A DNA stretch of 34,009 nucleotides from Candidatus Obscuribacterales bacterium (lineage in GTDB: Bacteria > Cyanobacteriota > Vampirovibrionia > Obscuribacterales > Obscuribacteraceae), in NCBI GenBank assembly GCA_021732025.1, contig JAKFVU010000061.1, positions 1 through 34,009 on the forward strand, given 5' to 3'. Below are positions 33,763 to 34,009 of the stretch, one piece after another. The notes beneath the pieces are model-generated. The model worked only from the letters and a program-made list of their open reading frames with translations. It did not search any database and was not told the origin of the DNA. Each line of letters starts with the position of its first letter. Position 1 is the first letter of the stretch. A program made the translations under genes and the position numbers.

Positions 33763-34009
33763 TTAAACCTCATACACCACAGACACAAAGCCTGGCGAAA
33801 CAGTGACCAGGAGATGCCGCAATAAGTTCCAGAATATTTCGAAGTTTAGCCTAAGACTAATTTGTTCACAGAAAGAAACTTTCTCTGAGTTGCTCAGTCA
33901 CAAACGGCACGAAACAACCTAGATGATTGATTAAAGGGTTTTCAACTGCGCCTCCACTATATCACGGATGGCGATCTATAGAAGAGAAAACCAACTAACT
34001 AAACAATAT
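33763..34009. other. upstream region of the giant synthase gene
   Basis: Apart from the GAGGT site at 33767-33771 I see no gene, tRNA or strong palindrome in this stretch. It should contain the minus-strand promoter of the synthase gene, which I cannot locate with confidence. Confidence 0.4.

Noticed and set aside
1..34009. CRISPR arrays, insertion sequences, prophage, tRNA or rRNA genes
   Set aside because: No direct-repeat/spacer pattern, transposase or recombinase motif, or clover-leaf or rRNA core was seen. The only long tandem repeat is coding (HAMP ladder).

Overview
The window is bacterial, of moderate GC content, with dense protein-coding genes on both strands. I see no rRNA, tRNA, CRISPR array, transposase or phage gene. 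The encoded proteins imply a double-membrane or at least elaborate envelope: signal peptides, a lipoprotein, BON-domain proteins, an HlyD/YbhG-type adaptor with its ABC exporter, and a cyclic-glucan-synthase-like giant. ATG starts with AAGGAG-type ribosome sites are usual, with some GTG and TTG starts. I cannot fix the taxon from sequence alone. The mix would suit a non-photosynthetic relative of Cyanobacteria (Obscuribacterales/Melainabacteria type), but that is a low-confidence inference.

Layout. (1) 1-4.4 kb is a stress block: a truncated secreted BON protein, two hemerythrin-like proteins flanking a zinc-ribbon protein (all minus), then a plus-strand operon encoding GlsB/YeaQ-like, BON, glycine-zipper 17M-like and CsbD-like proteins, ending at a strong terminator, followed by an unknown 182-aa protein. 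(2) 4.4-5.5 kb: an ECF-like sigma factor and a gene-free leader with a candidate operator. (3) 5.5-12.1 kb: signalling, with a REC-HPt protein, a 64-aa Cys-containing small protein and a 1742-aa soluble poly-HAMP/GAF hybrid histidine kinase with three receiver domains. (4) 12.2-15.5 kb: a sugar nucleotidyltransferase plus a small membrane protein, divergent from a GT20 (trehalose-6-phosphate synthase fold) protein with altered active-site residues, then a coiled-coil lipoprotein. A CRP-like palindrome lies in the divergent gap. (5) 15.5-22.1 kb: a secreted vWA protein, a DSP/tyrosine phosphatase, and a complete YbhG-F-S-R-like efflux system, read as one minus-strand run. (6) 22.3-25.0 kb: a diacylglycerol-kinase-family lipid kinase, a proline-rich secreted protein, a secreted helical protein and a 49-aa Lmo0937-like membrane protein. 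(7) 25.1-33.8 kb: one 2894-aa NdvB-like cyclic beta-glucan synthase with a TTG start.

The common thread is envelope and osmotic/oxidative stress: stress proteins, periplasmic glucan, a possible compatible-solute-type glycosyltransferase, lipid phosphorylation and export, with a large soluble sensor kinase of the class that acts in fungal osmosensing and an HPt partner next to it. The most noteworthy items are the GT20 homologue with at least five substituted catalytic or binding residues, the 276-bp-periodic poly-HAMP kinase with one dead receiver, the hemerythrin lacking two ligand histidines, the asymmetric dual ATPase, and the CRP-like site in the sugar-gene divergent promoter.
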